A stretch of DNA of 64,000 bases from CAYILR01 sp964364175. GTDB lineage: Bacteria > Bdellovibrionota > UBA1018. Each line of letters starts with the position of its first letter. The first letter of the stretch is position 1. Shown piece by piece: positions 41,723 to 50,500 of the stretch. The notes beneath the pieces are model-generated. The model did not search any database and was not told the DNA's origin. It was given only the letters and a program-made list of their open reading frames with translations. Made by a program: the position numbers and the translations under genes. The stretch is from the NCBI GenBank assembly GCA_964364175.1, contig CAYILR010000016.1, positions 1 through 64,000 on the forward strand, in the 5' to 3' direction.

Positions 41723-42875
41723 TTTTCTGTCCTCCGACTGTTTGTGCTCCGACAGGCCACTCAGCATTCAGTTTGATCCAATGAAGATTCGAATTGGCCA
41801 CATCGTTCCGAAAATACCAAGTCACTTCCGCTAAGACCGAAGAGTCCGAGGAACTCAACCGGCGGTCCTGTCCAAACCAACGGTACTGCGTCGCAACCCC
41901 TGCGCGCCTCGAAGAATGCAAATATTCCAGCTGATGCAGCTGCGTCGCCACAGGATCCAGTGCATCGCACCCCGCACTCGCCTCCGTAGTCCAGATCATC
42001 AGTCCCGTTGGAATATCCCTGCGGTAGCGTGCATCCAAACCCACCCGCGATGTGCTCACTGGCCCTGTTTTTTTCACACGCGGATCCAATCTTTGGCCTC
42101 CGATCGCAGAAAGCCCACCCTCCAAACCATATTCCGACAGATAACGATTCGACAGCCCCACTCGCGCCGCGCCCAATCCACTTTGTCCTCGGTATTTGAG
42201 ATCATAGCCCGAGCCCACCAGGTAGTAGAGGTCGTAGCGCAAGTCTTCGTTCAAGATCCCCCAAAGCCCCGCGTACCAATCGCGTTCAAAACCAAAATTT
42301 CGCTCGTTCGAAAGTTGAAGAACGGGGCCGTGCGTGTCCGTTTGCAGATTGAGACCAAAAGGAACATAGAATCTGCCCACTCGCGCATTCAGGCGACCGA
42401 CCATGATGTTTTGCTGCGATTCCGAGAGAATCGGATCCAGGAAATTATAAAAATCAGCGTAGACATTGTGATATTCGAGTGCCCACCTCGGACGATGCAT
42501 CCCCTCCATGTCATTCAGAGAACCCACAAATCCATCGCGTCGAACTAGCCTTCCTTGAAAATCAACACCCGCAAAAGTTTTTGTCTCTGTGGAGAATTTT
42601 TTGAGCGTCTCAAATCCGACCGACTGGCGGCTGGCAGAATGGCCCGGCCCGGTCGTTCCAAACTCGGACATCAGTTCTTTGCGGAATCCAAAATTGTCGA
42701 AAAAAAATCCGGTCGATTCGTTCGAGTCAGAGAGACTGCTTTCCTCAGCCGTTTTGGCAGAAACTCCAGCAAATGGATCTGGCTCCGAATTCGTCTCAGC
42801 AAAAGAAGCAGCTGAGACGAAAAAAAATGTCGCTACCAAAACCCCAATCCACCTCGCACCGTTTACTTGAGACAT
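41685..42875 (-). CDS. Outer-membrane beta-barrel protein
   Basis: The ATG at 42875 has AAGGGG five bases upstream. 396 residues, signal peptide ending AASFAE, a Ser/Glu-rich spacer, then a long succession of amphipathic beta strands rich in Tyr and Arg (VGRLNARVGRFYVPFGLNL, RDWYAGLWGILNEDLRYDLYY). It ends in Trp (YYRYW), as barrels recognised by BamA do. No specific porin family is certain. It is the first gene of the operon. Confidence 0.8.
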   Translation of the reverse strand: MSQVNGARWIGVLVATFFFVSAASFAETNSEPDPFAGVSAKTAEESSLSDSNESTGFFFDNFGFRKELMSEFGTTGPGHSASRQSVGFETLKKFSTETKTFAGVDFQGRLVRRDGFVGSLNDMEGMHRPRWALEYHNVYADFYNFLDPILSESQQNIMVGRLNARVGRFYVPFGLNLQTDTHGPVLQLSNERNFGFERDWYAGLWGILNEDLRYDLYYLVGSGYDLKYRGQSGLGAARVGLSNRYLSEYGLEGGLSAIGGQRLDPRVKKTGPVSTSRVGLDARYRRDIPTGLMIWTTEASAGCDALDPVATQLHQLEYLHSSRRAGVATQYRWFGQDRRLSSSDSSVLAEVTWYFRNDVANSNLHWIKLNAEWPVGAQTVGGQKNVIWTLQYYRYW

Positions 42876-42968
42876 ATTACCCCTTGGCGCGGGGCAAATA
42901 CTCAGACTCTCCATCTAATCACCCCCTGAAAACCACAACTGCAATCAAGCAAAGCTCATGCCAGGGAG

Positions 42969-43658
42969 CTAGCTCAAAAACGGATTCTCATGTTTCTCCT
43001 CACCCACCGTCGTCTCCGGCCCATGCCCTGGACAAACTCGCGTATCCCCGTCCAATGTCAGAATCCGCTCACGAATGCTCTGGAACATTTGATCCGCATT
43101 CGCTCCCCAAAGATCGGTTCGCCCGACGCTGCGATGAAAAAGCGTGTCGCCCGAAAACAAAGTCTCCTCAGCTCCCGTCGCCGAATCCTCGTGCAGTCGA
43201 TAACAAACTCCTCCGGGGCTATGACCGGGCGTGTGAACCACAGTGAGCTTCATCTCCCCCACCCGCAACTCCTGTTCGTGCTCGCAAAAACGATCCACAG
43301 GCAACGGATCATCGTACTGAATCCCGAACATCCCACCCTGCATTTTCAACTGCTGGTAGATAAAATCGTCGGCCTGATGCAATACAATCTCAGCGCCAGC
43401 GCCCGCCACACGACCTGCTAGAGCCTCCTTCACCGCACGGGTGCCGCCGATATGATCCAGATGCGCATGTGTGTGCAGCAAGTACTTCACCCGAATCGGC
43501 TGCCCCAGATCCTTCTCCGCCTGATCAATGGCCTTCAGAATCTTCTGTGGCTCATCTCCCGGATCCACCAACAAAGCCTCGCCCGTTTTTGGGCAAGCCA
43601 AAATCCGGCAATTGCATTGAAAGGGGCCGACAACGACGGTGCGATCGAGTAATTTCAT
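42969..43658 (-). CDS. Metallo-beta-lactamase-fold hydrolase (glyoxalase II-like)
   Basis: About 229 residues from the ATG at 43658 (purine-rich GGAAGG upstream). Metal ligands lie in HTHAHLDH, HTPGHSPGG, SGDTLFHRSVGRTD and PGHGPETT, the order of the glyoxalase-II-like subgroup that hydrolyses thioesters such as S-lactoylglutathione. The exact substrate is unproven. It diverges from the orphan ABC ATPase gene with a 35-bp gap. Confidence 0.9.
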   Translation of the reverse strand: MKLLDRTVVVGPFQCNCRILACPKTGEALLVDPGDEPQKILKAIDQAEKDLGQPIRVKYLLHTHAHLDHIGGTRAVKEALAGRVAGAGAEIVLHQADDFIYQQLKMQGGMFGIQYDDPLPVDRFCEHEQELRVGEMKLTVVHTPGHSPGGVCYRLHEDSATGAEETLFSGDTLFHRSVGRTDLWGANADQMFQSIRERILTLDGDTRVCPGHGPETTVGEEKHENPFLS

Positions 43659-43693
43659 TTCACATTTCCTTCCCACCGGATTACCGTTTTTCC

Positions 43694-44386
43694 ATGATCC
43701 AAGTCAAACAACTCCACAAACACTTTGGCGAGAATCATGTTCTCAAAGGAATCGACGCCCACATCCGCGAAAAAGAAGTCGTCTGCATCATCGGTCCCTC
43801 CGGCTCCGGCAAATCCACTTTCATCCGCACTCTCAACAAACTCGAAGACCATCAGTCAGGCGACATCCAGATCCGCTGCGCCCCTTTTGAAATCGGAATG
43901 GTTTTCCAGAGTTTCAATCTTTTCCCGCACCTCACTGTTCTCGAAAACATCATGTTAGCTCCCACTCACGTTCGTAAAAACCCCGCTGAGCAGGCAGAAC
44001 AAAAAGCCCGAACCCTTCTCGAACGCGTCGGCATCACCGACAAAGCTCAGAGCTATCCCGCTCAGCTTTCGGGCGGCCAGCAGCAACGCGTGGCCATCGC
44101 ACGCGCTTTGGCCATGGAACCCAAGGTCATGCTTTTTGATGAACCCACCAGCGCACTCGACCCAGAAATGACCAGCGAGGTCCTTCAGGTCATGCGGCAG
44201 TTGGCCCAAGATGGCATGACGATGGTCGTAGTCACTCACGAGATGAGCTTTGCGCGCGAGGTGGCAGATCGTGTCTTGTTTTTCGACGAAGGACGAATCA
44301 TCGAAGAAGGTACCCCCGAGGAGTTTTTCGGCTCTCCCCAACAGGAACGCTCCAAAACTTTCCTAAAAAAAGTATTGCGGGCATAA
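43694..44386 (+). CDS. GlnQ-type amino-acid ABC transporter ATPase
   Basis: 230 residues starting MIQVKQLHKHFGENHVLKG; the in-frame stretch back to 43469 lies over the divergent gene and is not used. Walker A GPSGSGKST, Q-loop VFQSFNLFPHLTVLENIML, signature LSGGQQQRVAIARAL, Walker B VMLFDEPTSALD and EMSFAREVADRVLF mark the polar-amino-acid subfamily. No permease or binding-protein gene adjoins it, so partners must be elsewhere. Confidence 0.92.
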   Translation: MIQVKQLHKHFGENHVLKGIDAHIREKEVVCIIGPSGSGKSTFIRTLNKLEDHQSGDIQIRCAPFEIGMVFQSFNLFPHLTVLENIMLAPTHVRKNPAEQAEQKARTLLERVGITDKAQSYPAQLSGGQQQRVAIARALAMEPKVMLFDEPTSALDPEMTSEVLQVMRQLAQDGMTMVVVTHEMSFAREVADRVLFFDEGRIIEEGTPEEFFGSPQQERSKTFLKKVLRA

Positions 44387-44569
44387 GGGCGTGTTTTCAA
44401 AGTCAGTTTCGGCTGCAAATTGCATCTTCGGGCTGCAACTTCGTCAGCGAATCGCGCCAAAATCCTCACAGCCCGCAGCGGGGATGCTCCGGTTTTGGCG
44501 CGACCCGCTTCCTTGTTTCGCCTCGAATCTGCAATTTTCGCTTCGAAACTGACTTTGAAAACACGCCCT
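44386..44569. mobile_element. MITE-like 184-bp palindromic element
   Basis: Perfect 26-bp terminal inverted repeats (44386-44411 and 44544-44569, starting AGGGCGTGTTTTC). Inside them the arms continue to match imperfectly, and CGCGCCAAAA/TTTTGGCGCG encloses a GC-rich centre. It has no coding capacity. The left end begins in the stop codon of the ATPase gene. I see no clear target-site duplication. The rest of 44387-44699 is a small hairpin and the histone leader. Confidence 0.7.
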
Positions 44570-44598
44570 AATTCATAAAAAAAAACAGGCGGATACTA

Positions 44599-44623
44599 CT
44601 TTTTTGGATGCACACTCCAAAAA
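44599..44623. terminator. T/A-rich hairpin before histone gene
   Basis: TTTTTTGGA-TGCACAC-TCCAAAAAA, 9-bp stem. It has U-rich ends on either strand but a weak GC core, so termination is plausible but unproven. Confidence 0.35.
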
Positions 44624-44699
44624 ATCCTTGTACGTTTATAACGTATACAGTGGTTAACAACGCGAAGTTCATCGATTTGCACAGAAAGGCAGACAACAA

Positions 44700-44906
44700 A
44701 TGAGTGACGAAAATACTGGCAACAAAGAGGACGTTTTGGTCGTAGTTTCCAAGGTCAAGGCCTATATCAAGGAAAAGGCTAGCCTCAGCACTTCTGACAA
44801 AGTTTCATCCATACTCACGAGCAAAGTAAAAGAATTATGCGATCGTGCGATTCAAAACGCGACCAACGACAAGCGCAAGACAGTTCTCGATCGCGATTTT
44901 GAATAG
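44700..44906 (+). CDS. Bacterial histone-fold protein (Bd0055-like)
   Basis: 68 residues. Helix 1 (VLVVVSKVKAYIKEK), a long helix 2 (TSDKVSSILTSKVKELCDRAIQNATND) and a short helix 3 region form a histone fold. Arg59-Lys-Thr-Val with Asp66 is the RKTVxxxD arginine-aspartate clamp of archaeal and eukaryotic histones. The sequence closely recalls the abundant histone of Bdellovibrio bacteriovorus, which binds and bends or coats DNA as a dimer. AAGG lies upstream of the ATG. A 10-residue Asn/Glu-rich N-terminal tail precedes the fold. It has its own leader and is probably monocistronic. Confidence 0.9.
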   Translation: MSDENTGNKEDVLVVVSKVKAYIKEKASLSTSDKVSSILTSKVKELCDRAIQNATNDKRKTVLDRDFE

Positions 44907-44924
44907 GCTGGTTTTTTAAGACGA

Positions 44925-46331
44925 TTACTTGAAAAAAACGCCATCGGCTTCTAGCTTCCGGATTTTTGCGACTGACTCTTGTATTGTTCGTGCATCCGAA
45001 TGAACCAGTTCGACCTGAGCAAAAGAAGTGTTCATATCAACTGTGCGAGGAATACTATCCCCGTCTTGATAATTGAATTTGTACCGAACTACTCCGGGCA
45101 GCTTTGCGAGTTCTGATTCGATCTTTTTGGATAACTTAAATCCATCCACAGGGGCGCTCAAACTCATTAAAACTGCATAATCGCGAAACTTGTATCCGAC
45201 AGGGCGATCTATGAATTTTTCTGGGTTCAAATAAGCCTCCAAACCCAGCTCAATCTGACTTTGGCCGATAGCATCTTGTACCAATCGCGGCTGCCCTGCC
45301 CCCATCATCCGGTTGCCGATTTCCACCAAAATGGGGCCTCGCTCGGTCATGATGATCTCTGCGTGACCCCAACCTGTTTTGATCTCAAGAGCATCCAAGA
45401 CCCGAAATGCATATGCAACGAGTTGCTGCTGAATCTCCCCTTCGAACGGGAGAAGCTCATCGTAGTCATAAATCATCCCAGCGCCTTCGACTTCTTTTTT
45501 GTGGTATTTCCAAATATCAGTGACTACATGCTTCCCTTTGGAACTCACGGTGTTCACGACATACTCATAGTCGATATCTAGCGGATTTTTTGTGTTCTTC
45601 TTTCCTCGAAGACGTTCCTGCACCAGAACAGTTTCGTTCCGCATATTGTATGCGTTGGTGTGACCGTAGAGTTTTGAAAATGCATCACGAATTTCATCTT
45701 CGCTTTTGCAAAACCTCAAACCATCGGATCCAGCACTCATCAGGGGCTTCAATACGGCTTGGCCTGACAAAATATGATTGTCTCTCACCCATTTCAGCGC
45801 ATCTTCCACATTGGCTGTTTTGAGTTGTCGAACCGTATCATTGCCTCGCAACTTGACTAATTCATTCATTTCATACTTGTCCCGGCGTGCCGTCAAAACG
45901 CCGTTTGAAGGAATTCCAAACTCAGTGTGCAGTGCTGCTGCGATCTCATCCGCGAGTAGCACTCCTGACTCAGCTCCTGGCATGACCGCGACTGGAGCAT
46001 GGTTGCGCAGGGCTTGAATTAATTTTTCAAAATCGTCATCGTATTTAATATCTTTTGAAACATCCGTTTTATCGAATGATTTCAAAAGTATAGCAGGAGC
46101 ATCGCTTGAGATATGAATCACGTCATACCCCATGGCTCGAATCGGTTTTGGCAAAAAACGGCCTGAAGAATAAGCATTGACCACAACAACGGCAGGTCGA
46201 GCCAGCATGCTGGAACAAGATTGCGCAGCGGATTCTGAAACCCGCGCTGGACCCAGGGCATGGCTTAAAATGGGGAAAAGCGCTGAAACAGTAACTAAAC
46301 TGATTAATACACACCTAACAAAACGGAACAT
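44925..46331 (-). CDS. ATP-grasp ligase-like protein with signal peptide
   Basis: 468 residues. The N-terminus MFRFVRCVLISLVTVSALFPILSHALG is a textbook signal peptide, unexpected for an ATP-using enzyme. The remainder has a pre-ATP-grasp Rossmann part (AVVVVNAYSSGRFLPKPIRAMGYDVIHIS) and ATP-grasp elements: QAVLKPLMSAGSDGLRF (lysine and glycine-rich loop), VLVQERL, AEIIMTERGPILVEIGNRMMGAG (metal-binding Glu/Asn). Relatives ligate amino acids into peptides. TTG at 46358 would only lengthen the n-region. Export would put the domain where ATP is scarce, so either it acts elsewhere or the helix is a membrane anchor. Confidence 0.8.
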   Translation of the reverse strand: MFRFVRCVLISLVTVSALFPILSHALGPARVSESAAQSCSSMLARPAVVVVNAYSSGRFLPKPIRAMGYDVIHISSDAPAILLKSFDKTDVSKDIKYDDDFEKLIQALRNHAPVAVMPGAESGVLLADEIAAALHTEFGIPSNGVLTARRDKYEMNELVKLRGNDTVRQLKTANVEDALKWVRDNHILSGQAVLKPLMSAGSDGLRFCKSEDEIRDAFSKLYGHTNAYNMRNETVLVQERLRGKKNTKNPLDIDYEYVVNTVSSKGKHVVTDIWKYHKKEVEGAGMIYDYDELLPFEGEIQQQLVAYAFRVLDALEIKTGWGHAEIIMTERGPILVEIGNRMMGAGQPRLVQDAIGQSQIELGLEAYLNPEKFIDRPVGYKFRDYAVLMSLSAPVDGFKLSKKIESELAKLPGVVRYKFNYQDGDSIPRTVDMNTSFAQVELVHSDARTIQESVAKIRKLEADGVFFK

Positions 46332-46375
46332 GACCGGTTTTATACAGTATTTGTGCAATTATCACAAGAAAGTAT

Positions 46376-46789
46376 TTAGCGCAGAAGTCCCTTGTACTTC
46401 TGATCTTCCACCATCACGTGGTGAACCAGCCATTTATGAATCGTCCGAACAAAGGTGTCGATCAGGACGAGCTGTCCCTTGTTGAAATCATTGCAAATTT
46501 CCTCAACGATTTTGAAAAACTGATCATGGATTTTTTTATGGGGCTCAAATTGCTCATATCCGTAGACCTTCATCACTTCTTCTTCGGTCAAAAAGTGAAT
46601 GTGAACATAATCAGAAAGGTCCTTCAAAATTTGGCCCAATACTGCCGAATCAGCCACGGCACCTTGCTTCTCCTGCTGCTTGATTTTTACAACCTGATTA
46701 TAAATGACAAAGAGTCGTTTGTGCTGCTCGTCAATCAGCTTGTAGCCGACGCTGTACTTGTCGTCCCATTCCAATAGCTCAAGTTCCAT
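46376..46789 (-). CDS. Bacteriohemerythrin
   Basis: 137 residues with the diiron ligands in order: the N-terminal W-x-x-x-Y-x-V-G, His in DEQHKRLF, His and Glu in HIHFLTEEEVM, His in FEPHKKIHDQF, and a terminal HHVMVEDQKY. Such proteins bind O2 reversibly or sense it, and store or shuttle oxygen in the cytoplasm. It is a stand-alone domain, not fused to a chemoreceptor. Confidence 0.92.
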   Translation of the reverse strand: MELELLEWDDKYSVGYKLIDEQHKRLFVIYNQVVKIKQQEKQGAVADSAVLGQILKDLSDYVHIHFLTEEEVMKVYGYEQFEPHKKIHDQFFKIVEEICNDFNKGQLVLIDTFVRTIHKWLVHHVMVEDQKYKGLLR

Positions 46790-46852
46790 GATGATTCTCC
46801 AATGGAAATCTTGTCACGAAGGACTCGAAATAAACAAGATTACATTTTTTTC

Positions 46853-47401
46853 CTATTTCGCGGGCTTCCAAGGCACGTCTTCGATGGAGGAGATTCGATT
46901 GGCAGTACGAGCACAGACAAAAAGATAATCGCTCAGCCGATTCACGTACTCAAGAAGCACCCCACGCATGGGCTCAGCCCGATGAACCTGGACCATCTCC
47001 CGCTCGCACCGACGGCACACGGTTCGCGCCAAATGCAAAGTGGCCGCCAAAGCGCTCCCGCCGGGCAATATGAAATTTTTCAGTGGTTTAAGCTGCCCTT
47101 CCATCTGGTCGATTTCTTTTTCAAGCACCTCGACATTGGCCTCTTCGATGGGCGCAGACGACAGTTTTTTCCCCCGCGGAGTGGCCAGCTCTGCACCCAA
47201 TTGAAAGATTTCGGATTGAATCCGGGTCAGGGTTTTTTTGAGGTCCGAATCGGCGATTTCACACGCCAGGGCCATCCCCAAGATCGCATTCATCTCATCC
47301 AAGGTCCCATACGCCCTCAATCGCGGGTGATCTTTCGGTACCCTAGCACCACCAAACAGTCCTGTTTCACCCGCATCCCCAGTTTTTGTATAGATCTTCA
47401 T
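46853..47401 (-). CDS. Cob(I)alamin adenosyltransferase, PduO type
   Basis: 182 residues starting MKIYTKTGDAGETGLFGG, the ATP-binding start of PduO/MMAB adenosyltransferases, with RIQSEIFQLGAEL, LPGGSALAATLHLARTVCRRCER and VNRLSDYLFVCAR following. It makes adenosylcobalamin. The apparent in-frame extension to 47545 is read through the adjacent tRNA and is not coding. Its neighbour beyond the tRNA is cobalamin-dependent MetH. Confidence 0.94.
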   Translation of the reverse strand: MKIYTKTGDAGETGLFGGARVPKDHPRLRAYGTLDEMNAILGMALACEIADSDLKKTLTRIQSEIFQLGAELATPRGKKLSSAPIEEANVEVLEKEIDQMEGQLKPLKNFILPGGSALAATLHLARTVCRRCEREMVQVHRAEPMRGVLLEYVNRLSDYLFVCARTANRISSIEDVPWKPAK

Positions 47402-47466
47402 ACTTTCTCTTAGGTTAAACCTTGACCAATAAGATCCACAAGGTATATGTACACCGAAAGATGAAG

Positions 47467-47544
47467 GCGGGCTTAGCTCAGTTGGCTTAGAGCGCCACGT
47501 TGCCAACGTGGAGGTCGAGGGTTCGAGCCCCTTAGCCCGCTCCA
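47467..47544 (+). tRNA. tRNA-Gly (anticodon GCC)
   Basis: Acceptor GCGGGCT/AGCCCGC, D-arm GCTC...GAGC with a nine-base loop, anticodon arm CCACG-TTGCCAA-CGTGG, T-arm with GTTCGAG, discriminator T and encoded CCA. It lies 39 bp upstream of metH and may share its transcript. Confidence 0.97.
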
Positions 47545-47583
47545 TTTTTTGCAGAAGCCGCTGCTTACAAGTACGATTCTTAC

Positions 47584-50500
47584 ATGAGAACTACCCCACA
47601 AAGGATCCAACAGCTTGTCGATTTATTCGACAAAAAGATCGCTCTGATTGACGGAGCCATGGGCACCGCACTGCAGGATCTCAACCTCACCGCTGCGGAC
47701 TTTGGTGGAGAAGAGCTCGAAGGCTGCAACGAGAATTTGATTCTCACGCGCCCTGATGTGATTCTGAGCATTCACAAAAAATACTTCCAAGCGGGCTGCG
47801 ATATTGTTGAGACCAATACTTTTGGTGCAACTCCACTCGTACTCGGCGAATACAACCTCACGGACAAGGCTTACGAAATCAACGTCAAGGCAGCGCAGCT
47901 TGCTCGGCAAGCTGCGGCAGAGTTGTCAACACCCACTCAACCTCGATTTGTTGCAGGTGCTATTGGCCCCACCACCAAAGCCATCAGCGTCACTGGCGGA
48001 GTGACTTTTGAGGAGCTGATTGAGCATTTCACTGTGCAGGCTCGAGGACTCCTCGACGGCGGCGCGGATTATTTCTTGATCGAGACTTGCCAGGATACTC
48101 GCAATATCAAAGCAGCATTGCTCGCAATCGACGTGGTTTGCAAAGAAGCAGGAATCACTCTACCCGTTGCTGTATCCGGAACCATCGAGCCCATGGGCAC
48201 CATGCTGGGTGGACAAAGCGTCGAGGCGCTCTATGCTTCGCTCCAACATCGCGATTTACTCTATTTGGGTCTGAACTGCGCCACTGGCCCCGAGTTCATG
48301 ACGGATCACATTCGTTCGCTCTCGAACCTGGCTAAATTCCGAATTTCTTGCGTTCCTAATGCTGGATTGCCGGATGAACATGGCTGCTACTTGGAATCAC
48401 CCGATATGATTTCAGCAGTGATGGAGAGATTTATTCAACAAGGTTGGCTGAATATGATCGGCGGCTGCTGCGGCACTCACCCTGGTCATATCGAGACCCT
48501 CCACCGAATGCGCCAAGGCAAGAAACCAAGGCAAATCCCGACGCAGAGTCGTTCAATTCTCTCGGGCGTGGATTTTTTGGAAGTCACGGACGAACTCCGA
48601 CCTGTGATCGTGGGCGAAAGAACCAACATCATCGGCAGCGCCAAGTTCAAACGCCTCATCACCGAAGGAAAACTCGACGAGGCCGCTGAGATCGCAAAAG
48701 CCCAAGTCAAAAACGGTGCTCACATCGTGGATATCTGTCTCGCTAACCCAGATCGCAACGAGTTGGAGGATATGCGAAACTTTCTCGAGCAAGCGATTCA
48801 CAAAGTTCGTGTTCCATTGATGATTGATTCGACGGATCCCAAGGTTTTCGAATTGGCTCTGACTTATTGCCAAGGCAAAGCGATTTTGAATTCTATTAAT
48901 CTCGAAGATGGCGAAGAACGATTTGACCTCGTTCTTCCGACTGCAAAACAATTTGGTGCAGCCGTTGTTGTCGGTACGATCGATGATGATCCTGTTCAGG
49001 GAATGGGAATTTCGCGCGAACGAAAACTCGAGATCGCGGAAAGATCCTACAAACTCCTGACTGAAAAATGGGGAATCGCTCCCGAAGATATTTATTGGGA
49101 TCCACTGGTTTTCCCCTGCGGAACGGGCGATGCACAGTATGTGGGATCAGCCATCGAGACCATCGAAGGCCTGCGTCTGATCAAGCAACGTTTCCCGAAA
49201 ACCAAAACCATCCTGGGAATCTCTAACGTCAGCTTTGGTTTGCCCCCGCATGGCCGTGAAGTCATGAATTCGGTTTTCTTGTACCACTGCGTACAGGCAG
49301 GACTCGACTTGGCGATCGTGAACTCCGAAAAACTGAAACGTTTTTCAACAATATCTGAAGAAGAAGTCCGTCTCACCGAGGACGTTCTATTCAACCGCGG
49401 CGCTGACCCTGTAGCTGCATTTGCGGCTTATTTCCGCGAGAAAAAGCCCGAAACATCCGAATCCGAACGCAAAAAAATGCCTTTGGAAGATCGCCTCGCT
49501 CGTTACATCATCGAAGGGACCAAAGACGGCCTCGCAGATGATCTCAACGAGATGATGAAGAATCACAAACCCCTCGCCATCATCAACGGTCCGTTGATGA
49601 AAGGAATGGACGAGGTCGGCAGACTCTTCAATGCCAACCAACTCATCGTTGCAGAAGTCCTGCAATCGGCTGAGGCGATGAAGGCTGCTGTGGCTCATCT
49701 AGAACCTTTCATGGAAAAAACCGCAGCATCCTTGCGTGGCACCGTTCTCCTGGCCACTGTCAAAGGCGATGTACACGACATCGGTAAGAACCTAGTCGAA
49801 ATCATTCTCTCCAACAATGGCTTCAAGGTCGTGAATCTCGGGATCAAAGTTCCGCCCGAAAAATTGGTCCAAGCCGCACGCGAACATCGCCCCGATATTA
49901 TTGGACTGTCCGGACTGCTCGTCAAATCTGCACAGATGATGGTCCTCACCGCAGAAGATTTGAAACAAGCTGGGATCATCACACCGATTCTAGTGGGTGG
50001 AGCTGCGCTGTCATCCAACTTTGTCGATCGGCAAATTTCCAAAGCTTACAACGGTACCGTCGCCTACGCCTCAGACGCGATGAACGGGCTTGAGCTTGCA
50101 AAAACCATTGTGGATCCACAGCGATTCGAAAAATTTCGGGAAGAACTCGCCATCCGACGTTCGCAGCTGCAAAAAGCATCCATCACTATTTCAACGAGTG
50201 CTCCTGTAGAACAAAAGTCACGCTCGGCTGCGATCAGCGTTCTGGATCGAGTCCCCTCCCCACCTGACTTTGATCAGCACGTGGTCCGCAGCACCTCCAT
50301 CGAGCAAATCTGGAAATTCATCAACCCTCTGATGCTCTACGGACGTCACCTCGGTCTCAAAGGCGGCGCAGTTCGATTGTTGGAAAAAGCCGCCACCGAT
50401 CCTGTGGCGCGAAGACAGGCGCAAGAAGAAGACCCACGTGCGTTGCAAGTCTGGGAAGCCGTACAAGAACTCATGATCAAATACCGCTCAACGGACACTT

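Noticed and set aside
47402..47583. Riboswitch ahead of metH
   Set aside because: The gap between tRNA-Gly and metH is 39 bp and the region before the tRNA shows no cobalamin-box or SAM-type helix pattern.
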